Translations under genes and position numbers: made by a program | Notes under the pieces: generated by a model | Told to the model about the DNA's origin: nothing | Databases searched by the model: none | Seen by the model: the letters and a program-made list of their open reading frames with translations, nothing else | NCBI GenBank assembly: GCA_947258835.1 | Contig: CAMYJY010000022.1 | Span: forward strand, 1 to 14,666 | Direction of reading: 5' to 3' | From: an uncultured Pirellulales bacterium | GTDB lineage: Bacteria > Planctomycetota > Planctomycetia > Pirellulales > Lacipirellulaceae | Length of the DNA: 14,666 nucleotides | Shown here: positions 6,733 through 13,463 of the stretch, piece by piece | Layout: the number at the start of each line of letters is the position of its first letter | Position numbering within the stretch: the first letter of the stretch is position 1

Positions 6733-6851
6733 CCCAGGCCGTTGGCCTGGGCTCGCATAGGGCCGGCCCTGCGGGCCTGGGGCCCATCGACGCGGCAAAG
6801 TGTCGAGCCCCAACGGGGCGACCCTATGTCAGCCCAGGCCAACGGCCTGGG
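6733..6851. repeat. Large inverted repeat with nested hairpins between the BamD-like and LptE-like genes
   Basis: The 33 bases at 6733-6765 are the reverse complement of 6819-6851 at 30 of 33 positions. Each arm contains a perfect hairpin with an eight-base stem and three-base loop: CCCAGGCCGTTGGCCTGGG at 6733-6751, and its reverse complement at 6833-6851, exactly 100 bases apart. The spacer holds further GC-rich palindromes such as CCCCAACGGGG. Repeats of this form appear in planctomycete intergenic regions and generate false ORFs. Within a presumed operon it could form a strong RNA structure and reduce downstream expression (inference). Confidence 0.75.
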
Positions 6852-6872
6852 TCACTCGCATTGGTTCGAGGC

Positions 6873-6896
6873 CCCCCGTTCAAGCCGGGGGCAGGC
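6873..6896. repeat. Palindromic repeat, copy 2 of the element at 1232-1255
   Basis: CCCCCG and CGGGGG pair around TTCAAGC. The 24 bases differ from 1232-1255 at one position, and both copies follow a CCCAGG..CCTGGG hairpin by a short distance. This copy ends ten bases before the stop codon of the BamD-like gene, so it could help end or stabilise that transcript. Confidence 0.65.
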
Positions 6897-6905
6897 CGGG
6901 CCTCG

Positions 6906-8285
6906 TTAACGTTTTTGTGTTGGGGGTTCGTCGGTATTCTCCCGCCCTTGCTGGCTGGCCAGACGTGCGAAATCATCCTTTTCCAGCAGCGGAACTTGGG
7001 CGATCGCCTGGCGTTCGGCGTTTTCCGGGAAGGCGTTCACCAGCCATTCCAGCTTGGTCTGAGGCACGTCCGGCTGGCCGTCCAGTTCTTGGTAGCGGGC
7101 GCGCGATTTTTCCGCCAGCGGCGACTGCGGGTATTGGCGAATGACCTTCGCATAATAAAACTTAGCACTGCGGTAGTACTTCGTATCATCGTAGTACTGT
7201 GCCATTTTATAATCCCGCTCGGCGATTTTGAGATTGAGTGCGGCGCGGGTGGTTTGCAGGCGTTCGCGTTCGGCGCTGGTGAGCTCGCTGGCAAACTGGA
7301 TTTGCAGCTGTTTTGCCAACTTCTTGGCCTCTTCCAAGGGCGTGCCATCGTAATCGGGGCCCTGGTATTTTCGTAGCTTGCACTGCAGTCCCAGGATGTG
7401 CGCCTCGTATTGATGTTCGCTACGCGGATAGTCGGTGCGGAGGAGACCGTAGTGGTAGTCGGCATCGTTGTAGCGGCCACGCAAGAAATACGAGTTGGCG
7501 GTGGCCATAATGGCGTCGTCGGCCAAGGGGCCTGTCGGGTCGTTGAGGCGAATGTTTTCGTAGACCTTCAGCGAATTTCCCAAGGTGTCGAATAAGGGAC
7601 GGGTGCTGTCGGTGAGATTGGGAGTCACGGGCCAATGGGGCCGGTGCTGATGGTGCTCTTCCCAGTACCGAGCAATATCGAATTGTCGTTGGACGACTTT
7701 GTCGAGGTGTGGTGAGTTGGGATACTCCTGGAGTAGTTTTTCATAGGAACTGACGGCTGCCGGATAGTCCTCTGCAAAAAAGTTACATTCGGCCAGCAGG
7801 AAGCGAGCGTCTTGCTCTAATTTGGAATCAGGCCAGCGGGCGATTGTTTGTTTGAACTTCTTGGCGGCCGCGTCATACTCTTGGCGACGAAAAAGGTCCT
7901 CGCCCTTGGCGAAGCTGTCTTGGGCCTGTTGTTGATCCGGTCCCAGGCCAACTTGCGCCTTCAGTTCGGCAACCGATGGCGTCAGTTTCACGTCCTCCAG
8001 CAGTCCCGGGCCCGCTTGTTTTTGGTCGATTACTTTGGCGACCTGGGCTTTGATGGGTCGGCCCTCTTGATCGTAAAAACCGGGAGCTCCGGCGACTCGA
8101 AAGCCTTCCCCAGGTACAAATTCCGCTTTGTTTTTATGTTTCTTCCACCAGTCGGGTGTGCCTGGCGTGCCGGTGTCGCTCGCCAGGGTGGGGAACTGCC
8201 ATGTTGCCGGATTGAGATTGACACTGGCGCAGCCACATGCCGCGAGCAGCGCGCCCAGCGATAAGTTCACAAGCAGTTTGAGCAT
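6906..8285 (-). CDS. BamD/YfiO-like outer-membrane assembly lipoprotein with TPR repeats
   Basis: A 459-residue predicted lipoprotein. The signal peptide MLKLLVNLSLGALLAAC has lipobox LAAC with C17 as the lipidation site. Residues 20-115 are an unrecognised, Pro/Gly-rich spacer. From about 122 there are TPR-like helical repeats typical of BamD/YbgF proteins: AKGEDLFRRQEYDAAAKKF, ARFLLAECNFFAEDYPAA, SYFLRGRYNDADYHYGLL and, near the end, RSAKFYYAKVIRQYPQSPLA. BamD is a scaffold of the BAM complex, which inserts beta-barrel proteins. The length is about twice that of E. coli BamD (around 245 residues), so this is a longer variant whose exact role may differ. It lies upstream of the LptE-like gene on the same strand, which supports a role in outer-membrane biogenesis. 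The C-terminal tail is charged and probably disordered. Confidence 0.8.
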   Translation of the reverse strand: MLKLLVNLSLGALLAACGCASVNLNPATWQFPTLASDTGTPGTPDWWKKHKNKAEFVPGEGFRVAGAPGFYDQEGRPIKAQVAKVIDQKQAGPGLLEDVKLTPSVAELKAQVGLGPDQQQAQDSFAKGEDLFRRQEYDAAAKKFKQTIARWPDSKLEQDARFLLAECNFFAEDYPAAVSSYEKLLQEYPNSPHLDKVVQRQFDIARYWEEHHQHRPHWPVTPNLTDSTRPLFDTLGNSLKVYENIRLNDPTGPLADDAIMATANSYFLRGRYNDADYHYGLLRTDYPRSEHQYEAHILGLQCKLRKYQGPDYDGTPLEEAKKLAKQLQIQFASELTSAERERLQTTRAALNLKIAERDYKMAQYYDDTKYYRSAKFYYAKVIRQYPQSPLAEKSRARYQELDGQPDVPQTKLEWLVNAFPENAERQAIAQVPLLEKDDFARLASQQGRENTDEPPTQKR

Positions 8286-8485
8286 GGCGAAATGGTTTGA
8301 TGTGTGAGAAGAGCAGCGCGCCTACCCCGTTGGAGGGCACTACAATCCGCGGCGAAGACTACACAGCCGTGGCGGAGGCGGCAAGAGCAACCCGGCAAAC
8401 TGCTAGCACTTTTCTATATCTCTGTGCCTCCGTGAGAACAAATAAACGAGCCCACTCTTGCTCCCGGACATGGCGGTGGGCAGCC

Positions 8486-8503
8486 GCGTTGGATTCCCAA
8501 CGC
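8486..8503. repeat. Short perfect hairpin
   Basis: GCGTTGG (8486-8492) and CCAACGC (8497-8503) pair around ATTC. The T-content after it is too low for a classical terminator. It lies nine bases before the inverted-repeat element and may belong to the same repeat block. Confidence 0.45.
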
Positions 8504-8511
8504 TCTCCTGC

Positions 8512-8581
8512 GTCATTCCCGCACAAGCGGGAATCTAGACAACTTGCACTGCAACTGGATTCCCGCCTGCGCGGGAATGAC
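8512..8581. repeat. REP/MITE-like inverted repeat, copy 2
   Basis: The 24-base arms at 8512-8535 and 8558-8581 are reverse complements apart from two G-to-A type changes in the left arm, separated by a 22-base spacer. The right arm is identical to that of the element at 5001-5071, while the spacers are unrelated. Conserved ends with free centres are what one expects of a paired REP or a small mobile element. No tandem expansion follows this copy. Confidence 0.75.
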
Positions 8582-8633
8582 TGCCCCCCCATACTGCCCA
8601 CAAAATCGTTACCAGCGTTGGGTGCCACCCGCG

Positions 8634-8719
8634 AACGCAACGACGAACAGGGACTTATCTTTTTCATTGGTTGATTCGTGGTGCACGTTGTTTCCGTTGT
8701 TTCGTCGTGGTTCAAAATT
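8634..8719 (-). repeat. AT-richer dispersed repeat, copy A
   Basis: This copy shares long runs with copies B (10912-10996) and C (11074-11134), including GACGAACAGGGACTTAT (A and B), GTTGATTCGT and GTTTCGTCGTGGTTCAAAATT (last in all three, 21 bases written in parts: GTTTCGTCGTGG then TTCAAAATT). On the minus strand it reads as short iterations of CCACGAA and AACAACG, a composition found in widespread intergenic repeats that are often annotated as small basic proteins. It is followed by CCCAGCCTACGACT, which also occurs at 11036-11049 near copy B. Confidence 0.7.
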
Positions 8720-8866
8720 CCCAGCCTACGACTCGTGGAGGTTCCTGGCCCAGATTTTCTTCGTGCTCTTCTTGTCTTCGTGGTTATTCTTGACGCTAGC
8801 ACCCCACAGAGGCAGGCCAGTACCTTTCGAGCGGTAGCTCGCTGGCCAGCGGCCCGGTCGCCGCCC

Positions 8867-10159
8867 CTAGGCGCTTTCCCGTTGGGGATCATCATCCAGA
8901 CGTTCGACCCGCACGCGGTCGATCCGGCGTTTGGAGGCCTCTAGGACCTGGATGCGGACTTGGTCTTGCCAGACCAGGGCTTCGCCGGAGAGGGGGACGC
9001 GTCCCAATTCGGTGAATACAAAACCGCCGATCGTGTCAAAATCGCCGTCTTCGGGAAGTCGCAGATTCATGGTGGCGTTGATTTCGTCCACGTGCGTGCG
9101 GCCCAGCGCTTCGCAGGTGCTGTCGTCGATCCGTTCGATTTCGGCAGCGACTTCCGCGTCGTACTCATCCACAATTTCGCCCACGATTTCTTCCAAGATA
9201 TCTTCAATCGTCACCAGCCCCGACACGCCACCATACTCATCCAGCACCAAGGCGATATGCGTGCGGACCTGTTGAAACATTTCCAACAATTCATCCAGCG
9301 GTTTGGTTCCGGGTACAAACAGGGGCTTGCGGAGGAGGTCAACAATCGGGGTGCGTGTTTCGGGTGTGCCGGTGGCCAATTCAGGCAATAAGTCTTTGCT
9401 GTACAGCAACCCCAAAATATCGTCTCGGTTGCTGCCATAAACGGGGATCCGCGTGTGGCCGGCTTCGATGACATCGGCCACCATGTCTTCCCAGGGGGTG
9501 TCGACCTGGACCATGTGCATGTCGGTGCGGGGCGTCATGATTTGTGATACATCAGCATCCCCCAACTCGATGACTCCCTCGATCATTTCACGTGCATCCT
9601 CCTCCAGCAGACCTCCCCGATGGCCTTCGGTGACAATCGTGCGGATTTCTTCTTCGATTGTTTCTTCGTCGACACTTTGAGGAATCCGACCGGCCAGCCG
9701 GTGGAGCACCGTATCGCAGATTTTGGCTCCCCAAATCAGCGGCGCGGCCATTCCGCTGGACGCTGTCCAGAGTGGCCAAGTGGAAAACAGGAATTTTTCG
9801 GCGAAGACCCGCGCTAGGGCCCAGGGGATCCACGTGGTGGCGATAATTAACACCAGGCCGATTCCCGCGGTTGTGATCAACCAGTCGGCCCAGACGCCGC
9901 CAGCGGACAACTGCCATTTGGCTTGCACCCAAAAATAACTGGAAAGGATGCTGCCGGTTGCCAAGCCCATGAGCAGCATTTCATTGCCCAAGGCCACCGT
10001 TTCGTGAAACCTGAGGATCTGGCTAAAGCGATCGGGTTGACCGCGGCGGCGACAGATTTCTTCGAGGTCATGCCGAGAAAAATTGCGAAGTGCCCTGACA
10101 CCGAGGCTCGTGATGGCGGTCGCGATGAGTGAAATCAGGCAGATCCAGGATAAAGGCAT
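8867..10159 (-). CDS. CNNM/CorC (HlyC)-family CBS-domain membrane protein
   Basis: A 430-residue membrane protein with the architecture of the CNNM/CorC family: an N-terminal DUF21/CNNM membrane region of about three to four helices (residues 2-20, 62-78, 92-118 and a weaker one near 130-147), then paired CBS domains from IMTPRTDMHMVQV through HTRIPVYGSNRDDILGLLY and ALVLDEYGGVSGLVTIEDI, and a C-terminal CorC_HlyC transporter-associated domain (DFDTIGGFVFTELGRVP). Members are linked to magnesium or cobalt efflux and sense ATP-Mg through CBS; the old hemolysin name is misleading. The ATG at 10159 is chosen over a TTG three codons earlier. The gene follows ybeY by about 50 bp, a common arrangement, and is probably cotranscribed with it. 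Substrate is uncertain. Confidence 0.9.
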   Translation of the reverse strand: MPLSWICLISLIATAITSLGVRALRNFSRHDLEEICRRRGQPDRFSQILRFHETVALGNEMLLMGLATGSILSSYFWVQAKWQLSAGGVWADWLITTAGIGLVLIIATTWIPWALARVFAEKFLFSTWPLWTASSGMAAPLIWGAKICDTVLHRLAGRIPQSVDEETIEEEIRTIVTEGHRGGLLEEDAREMIEGVIELGDADVSQIMTPRTDMHMVQVDTPWEDMVADVIEAGHTRIPVYGSNRDDILGLLYSKDLLPELATGTPETRTPIVDLLRKPLFVPGTKPLDELLEMFQQVRTHIALVLDEYGGVSGLVTIEDILEEIVGEIVDEYDAEVAAEIERIDDSTCEALGRTHVDEINATMNLRLPEDGDFDTIGGFVFTELGRVPLSGEALVWQDQVRIQVLEASKRRIDRVRVERLDDDPQRESA

Positions 10160-10211
10160 GATGTTCAAGGTTCCGGTGTCACTCCGTGTGGGTCGTGCTG
10201 CGTAACATGGG

Positions 10212-10802
10212 TCAGGGCCGCGGCTTACGGGAGCGTGCCTGGGAGGTCAGAGCGCTGGCCTCGCCGGTGGGCAGCCAGCGTGAGCAGTCTGCCGGCAAGG
10301 GAATCCCCAGCTGGCCCAATTGGGCCAACTCGGCCGCCAGCATGGCCTCCCGTTCATCTTGCTGGTGGTCGCGATAACCAACCAAATGCAATGCCCCGTG
10401 GATAATGTACAGCAACAGTTCTTGCTCAGCCCCCCAGCCGTAGGAGGCTGCTTGGGCGATGGCCGTGTCGCTACTGACCACCAATTCGCCCTGCAGGGAG
10501 GGGGCCGCATCCTCCAGCACGAAACTCAAGACATCGGTGGGATAGTCGTGCTCGAGATATTGGCGATTCAATTGGTGAATCGTGGGGTCGTCCACCACGG
10601 CGACGCTGATCATCCCTGCGGTGTAGGGCGTGTCGTTGAGGATGGACCGCAGGGCCTGCTTGATCCGTCGGGTGTCCACCGGCAGGGCCGTTTGTTGGTC
10701 CGCAATCAGAATCTGCCACGTGCCGCTAGGCTGATTTTCGGCACGCGTGTCCGCGGCTAGTGACCGGGGGGGCTGGGTTGTGGGCCGCGACAAATGCTCC
10801 AT
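10212..10802 (-). CDS. ybeY: Endoribonuclease YbeY (rRNA maturation factor)
   Basis: A 196-residue YbeY, a zinc-dependent single-strand RNase used in 16S rRNA 3' maturation and ribosome quality control. The core runs from WQILIADQQ at about residue 29 through YPTDVLSFVLED and QGELVVSSD to the metal motif HGALHLVGYRDH (H135, H139, H146). The usual motif is H-x3-H-x5-H; here the third His is one residue later and D145 sits in the canonical place. The first 27 residues are not YbeY-like and begin in sequence similar to an adjacent repeat. The last 30 residues are a basic tail. The ATG at 10802 is the best-supported start, but no Shine-Dalgarno sequence is seen. The phoH-pgpH-ybeY order supports the identity. 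Confidence 0.9.
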   Translation of the reverse strand: MEHLSRPTTQPPRSLAADTRAENQPSGTWQILIADQQTALPVDTRRIKQALRSILNDTPYTAGMISVAVVDDPTIHQLNRQYLEHDYPTDVLSFVLEDAAPSLQGELVVSSDTAIAQAASYGWGAEQELLLYIIHGALHLVGYRDHQQDEREAMLAAELAQLGQLGIPLPADCSRWLPTGEASALTSQARSRKPRP

Positions 10803-10911
10803 GGTAGGTTCAGTACGTGGCGTCTGACCACCGTTTGTTGGTGCCGGGTGATGGTGTGTGTGCCGTGCGTTCATTGCCATTCCTGCGGCAGCAAAGGAAC
10901 CACAACGAAAC

Positions 10912-10996
10912 AACGCAACGACGAACAGGGACTTATTTTTTCGTTTGTTGATTCGTGGTGGACGTTGTTTGCGTTGTTTCGTCGTGGTTCAAAATT
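10912..10996 (-). repeat. AT-richer dispersed repeat, copy B
   Basis: Aligns over its whole 85 bases with copy A (8634-8719), with scattered substitutions and about one base of length difference. It is the more complete of the two copies in the pgpH-ybeY gap. It begins 110 bases upstream of the ybeY ATG. Confidence 0.7.
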
Positions 10997-11025
10997 TTCA
11001 GTTAGTTGTGGTAATTTGACAAAGG

Positions 11026-11040
11026 TGGGGCTTCGCCCCA
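11026..11040. repeat. GC-rich hairpin TGGGGCTTCGCCCCA
   Basis: A perfect six-base stem around TTC. It is followed by CCTACGACT, shared with the end of copy A at 8721-8734. GGGGCTTCGCCCC modules are common in planctomycete intergenic repeats. No T-run follows in either direction, so it is not a clear terminator. Confidence 0.5.
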
Positions 11041-11050
11041 GCCTACGACT

Positions 11051-11073
11051 GTGGTCTGCGACAAATGTTCCAT
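11051..11073 (-). repeat. Near-copy of the ybeY start region
   Basis: On the minus strand this begins ATGGAACATTTGTCGC and matches 10780-10802, the first codons of ybeY, at 20 of 23 positions. A frame from this ATG reads MEHLSQTT and then ends within repeat sequence, so it is not a gene. It lies directly against copy C of the AT-richer repeat. Confidence 0.6.
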
Positions 11074-11134
11074 CAGGGACTTATTTTTCGTTTGTTGATT
11101 CGTTGTTTCCGCTGTTTCGTCGTGGTTCAAAATT
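11074..11134 (-). repeat. AT-richer dispersed repeat, copy C (shortened)
   Basis: Shares CAGGGACTTATTTTTCG, GTTTGTTGATTCGT and the terminal TCGTCGTGGTTCAAAATT with copies A and B, but lacks roughly 20 bases in the middle. It starts just beyond the pgpH stop codon and may form part of the 3' end of that transcript. Confidence 0.65.
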
Positions 11135-11155
11135 CTCGGCAGACAAGCTCTGAGG

Positions 11156-13432
11156 CTACGCCGATTCTTGTCCAGGATATTTTACCCGGCCGTGGTAGAC
11201 AGCCGTGAGGGATTTTACCAAACTTTCGCCGATCTTGCGCACTTCTTCCAGGGTCAGCCCGGATTCATCAAATTGGCCATCCAGGAGGCGTTTCCGAGAG
11301 AGTTCCTCCACAATATTCTCGATTCTGGCCGGGGTCGGTTCTTTCAGTGCCCGGCTGGCCGATTCGACGGCATCAGCCAGCATCAGCACGCCCGCCTCTT
11401 TGGATTGGGGTTTTGGACCCGGATAGCGGAAGGAGCTCTCATCGACTTCGGCGCTTTCGGGATCGCGTTCTCGCTGCTGGCTGGCCTGGCGGTAGAAATA
11501 CTCGACCAGCGTGGTGCCATGATGTTGCTGAATAAAGTCGATGATTTGTTCCGGTAATTTATTCTGACGGGCCAAGTCCGCGCCGTCTTTGACGTGGGCG
11601 ATGATCACCAGGGTACTCATTGCTGGCACGAGTGCGTCATGACGGTTGTCGCCTTGACTTTGGTTTTCCACAAAATAGCCGGGCTTGAGCATCTTGCCGA
11701 TGTCATGGAAGTACGCACCCACGCGTACCAAGAGTCCGCGGGCGCCAATCGACTCGGCCGCGGCTTCGGCCAGTGAGGCCACGGTAATCGAGTGATTGTA
11801 GGTGCCCGGCGCGCGGCGGATCAGTTCTTGCAGGAGCGGATGGGCCGGGTCGCCCAACTCGATCAGACTTAAATCTGTTTGGACCTCAAACACGCGTTCT
11901 ACGGTGGGCAACAAGACCGTCATCAGGGAGCCGGCAATAATCGCCCACAGCGCGAGCAAGCAACCGTTTTGCAGCAGCAAGGCCCATGGCTGCCCGGCCA
12001 GGGTGCCTGCCGCGAGTGTCGTCAACAGGGCCACATTGGCGGCCACGAAGCCCACGGCCAGCAGTTTGCCCCGCGTGCGTACTTGTTCGAGGACCAGGAT
12101 GGCCCCGGTGACCGTGGCCAACAGCACTAAGCCTTGGGACATATCGTGGCCCATGGCGATCACCACCACCAGGGTCACGCAGGCGGAGACGAGCAGGGCC
12201 AGCTCTTGCTGGTACGCAATGGCCAGCGTCATTCCCAGTAGCAGCAGTGGAATCAGATCGGTGCCCCAGGAGTAGCCGCTAGCGACGCGTGCCAGCACGA
12301 CGGTTAACAGGACGATGACCAGCAGAGACGTCAAACGCCGCAGTTCGCTCAGCGCGCGTGGCTCACGCCATTGCAAGTAGAAGCCGCACAGGATGAACAG
12401 GCCCGTGTAGAGCCCCAGCACGGCCCAGGAACGCCGTAATTTTCCGCCCAGCTCTTGGGAGGCTAGCTCCGCCTGATATTCCAGCTTTAAGAGGGTCAGG
12501 TCCTCGTTCTGTAAAGGCACGTCTGCCTGGGCCAAGATGTCCTCACCCGCCCGATAGAGCTTGGTCACTTCGGGTGTTGCCTCCGCCTCGGCGGTTTGGG
12601 CCGCGCGGGTGGCTTGGAGATCGATCGTTAAGGTCGTCATCAGTCGTGGGCGGAGCCAAGCAAAGACCCGCTCGGCCAAGGCGGCGGAGGGGAGTTTTTC
12701 GCGGAGCGCCGTTTGCAGCTGGTCGGCGGCGTTTTCGATCCGCACCTCGGAAACATTGCGTTTTGCCGGAGGTCCGTAGGCGTTCGCCTCTCGGCGACGC
12801 ACAAAAATTTCCTCGAAGTTTAGATTTTCGTGTTCGGCGGGGAGCGCTTCCAAGAGTCCCCATTGTTCAAATGGAGCCATCACTTGGGCAATTTGTTCAT
12901 CGAAGGATTCCAAGCCATTGTCCTGGGCAAACGTTTCGCGAAAGCGTGCAAATTGAGCTGCGCGCTCCTCCGCGGTAGGGTCTGGTGTGCCGGCGGCCAG
13001 GGGCGGCTCGAAATCTTTCCATAAATTATCCGCCACGTCCTCGATTTTTTCGGCGGCCAGCAGTTTGCTGATTTCACTTCGCAATTGGGCGCGGAGCTGA
13101 ATCAAGGGTTCTGGATCTTGGTTGTAGATGGCCCGTGTGAGTCGGCGGGCGCGATCGCGGGCGGCTTCGGTGGCTTCTGCATCGACTTGTTCGAAATCGA
13201 GACGCGAAACGATATCCCGCGGGGGAATCTCTCCCAACCGATAATGAAAAGGCGGTTCCCAGCCACGGGTACAGGCCAACAAAACCAATGCCACCAGCGC
13301 ACTCATGGCCAAACGCAACAGCACATTGCCACGTTGTAGCTGGACGAACAGCGTCCCCCAAAATCCGGGAGGCAACTCAACGGTGGCAACCCGTTGTTGT
13401 CGCGTTCGTTTTTGATGGCCGTTTTGAGACAT
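11156..13432 (-). CDS. pgpH: PgpH-type 7TM-HD phosphodiesterase (c-di-AMP hydrolase family)
   Basis: A 758-residue membrane enzyme of the 7TMR-HD (YqfF/PgpH) family, which hydrolyses cyclic di-AMP in Gram-positive members. Order: one membrane helix at about 37-53; a large extracytoplasmic 7TMR-HDED region starting YRLGEIPPRDIVSRLDFEQ and reaching to about 330; a membrane block of roughly six to seven helices (335-512); and a cytoplasmic HD domain with H547 (APGTYNHS), H576-D577 (AYFHDIGK), H637-H638 (QQHHGT) and D687 (LMLADAVES). All expected metal ligands appear to be present. The start at MSQNGHQ is preferred because the 55-codon upstream extension only covers the phoH end and spacer. The phoH stop is 31 bases upstream, so the two are probably cotranscribed. 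The substrate in planctomycetes is inferred. Confidence 0.92.
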   Translation of the reverse strand: MSQNGHQKRTRQQRVATVELPPGFWGTLFVQLQRGNVLLRLAMSALVALVLLACTRGWEPPFHYRLGEIPPRDIVSRLDFEQVDAEATEAARDRARRLTRAIYNQDPEPLIQLRAQLRSEISKLLAAEKIEDVADNLWKDFEPPLAAGTPDPTAEERAAQFARFRETFAQDNGLESFDEQIAQVMAPFEQWGLLEALPAEHENLNFEEIFVRRREANAYGPPAKRNVSEVRIENAADQLQTALREKLPSAALAERVFAWLRPRLMTTLTIDLQATRAAQTAEAEATPEVTKLYRAGEDILAQADVPLQNEDLTLLKLEYQAELASQELGGKLRRSWAVLGLYTGLFILCGFYLQWREPRALSELRRLTSLLVIVLLTVVLARVASGYSWGTDLIPLLLLGMTLAIAYQQELALLVSACVTLVVVIAMGHDMSQGLVLLATVTGAILVLEQVRTRGKLLAVGFVAANVALLTTLAAGTLAGQPWALLLQNGCLLALWAIIAGSLMTVLLPTVERVFEVQTDLSLIELGDPAHPLLQELIRRAPGTYNHSITVASLAEAAAESIGARGLLVRVGAYFHDIGKMLKPGYFVENQSQGDNRHDALVPAMSTLVIIAHVKDGADLARQNKLPEQIIDFIQQHHGTTLVEYFYRQASQQRERDPESAEVDESSFRYPGPKPQSKEAGVLMLADAVESASRALKEPTPARIENIVEELSRKRLLDGQFDESGLTLEEVRKIGESLVKSLTAVYHGRVKYPGQESA

Positions 13433-13463
13433 GCCGTGGGTGGGGTTCGGAGGGGATGGGCGG

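Larger units (their letters stand above)
8286..8866. other. 581-bp intergenic region of degenerate repeats, no gene
   Basis: No frame here looks like a protein. From low to high coordinate it holds: a stretch whose minus strand reads GAGGCACAGAGATATAG (around 8405-8430), a type of degenerate intergenic sequence; a short hairpin (8486-8503); the second REP/MITE-like inverted repeat (8512-8581); copy A of an AT-richer repeat (8634-8719); and a purine-rich stretch near 8755-8790 that reads CACGAAGA..GAGCACGAAG on the minus strand. A 178-codon frame on the minus strand across these repeats is spurious. The promoter of the BamD-like gene should lie near 8286-8430, but I see no convincing match. 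Confidence 0.6.
10803..11155. other. 353-bp gap between pgpH and ybeY filled with repeats
   Basis: This gap interrupts a gene order that is normally tight. It holds copies B and C of the AT-richer repeat, a GC-rich hairpin, and a short sequence that copies the start of ybeY. Bases 10803-10911 are unassigned: a minus-strand frame runs through them in phase with ybeY, but its His/Pro/Thr-rich product looks non-coding. Confidence 0.55.

Noticed and set aside
6689..6787. Longer N terminus for the LptE-like protein
   Set aside because: The extra 33 codons translate the left arm of the inverted repeat and would place the lipoprotein signal far from the N terminus.
6800..7144. Plus-strand frames starting near 6800 (SPNGATLCQPRPTAW-type products)
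   Set aside because: These are translations of a planctomycete intergenic palindromic repeat and the antisense of the BamD-like gene.
8840..8851. CGCTGGCCAGCG as a terminator for the CNNM gene
   Set aside because: It is a perfect palindrome with no loop and no T-run, so it would not form a usable terminator hairpin.
8359..8895. 178-residue minus-strand frame
   Set aside because: It runs through three different intergenic repeats and contains repeat-derived words such as SFPRRRES; no domain is visible.
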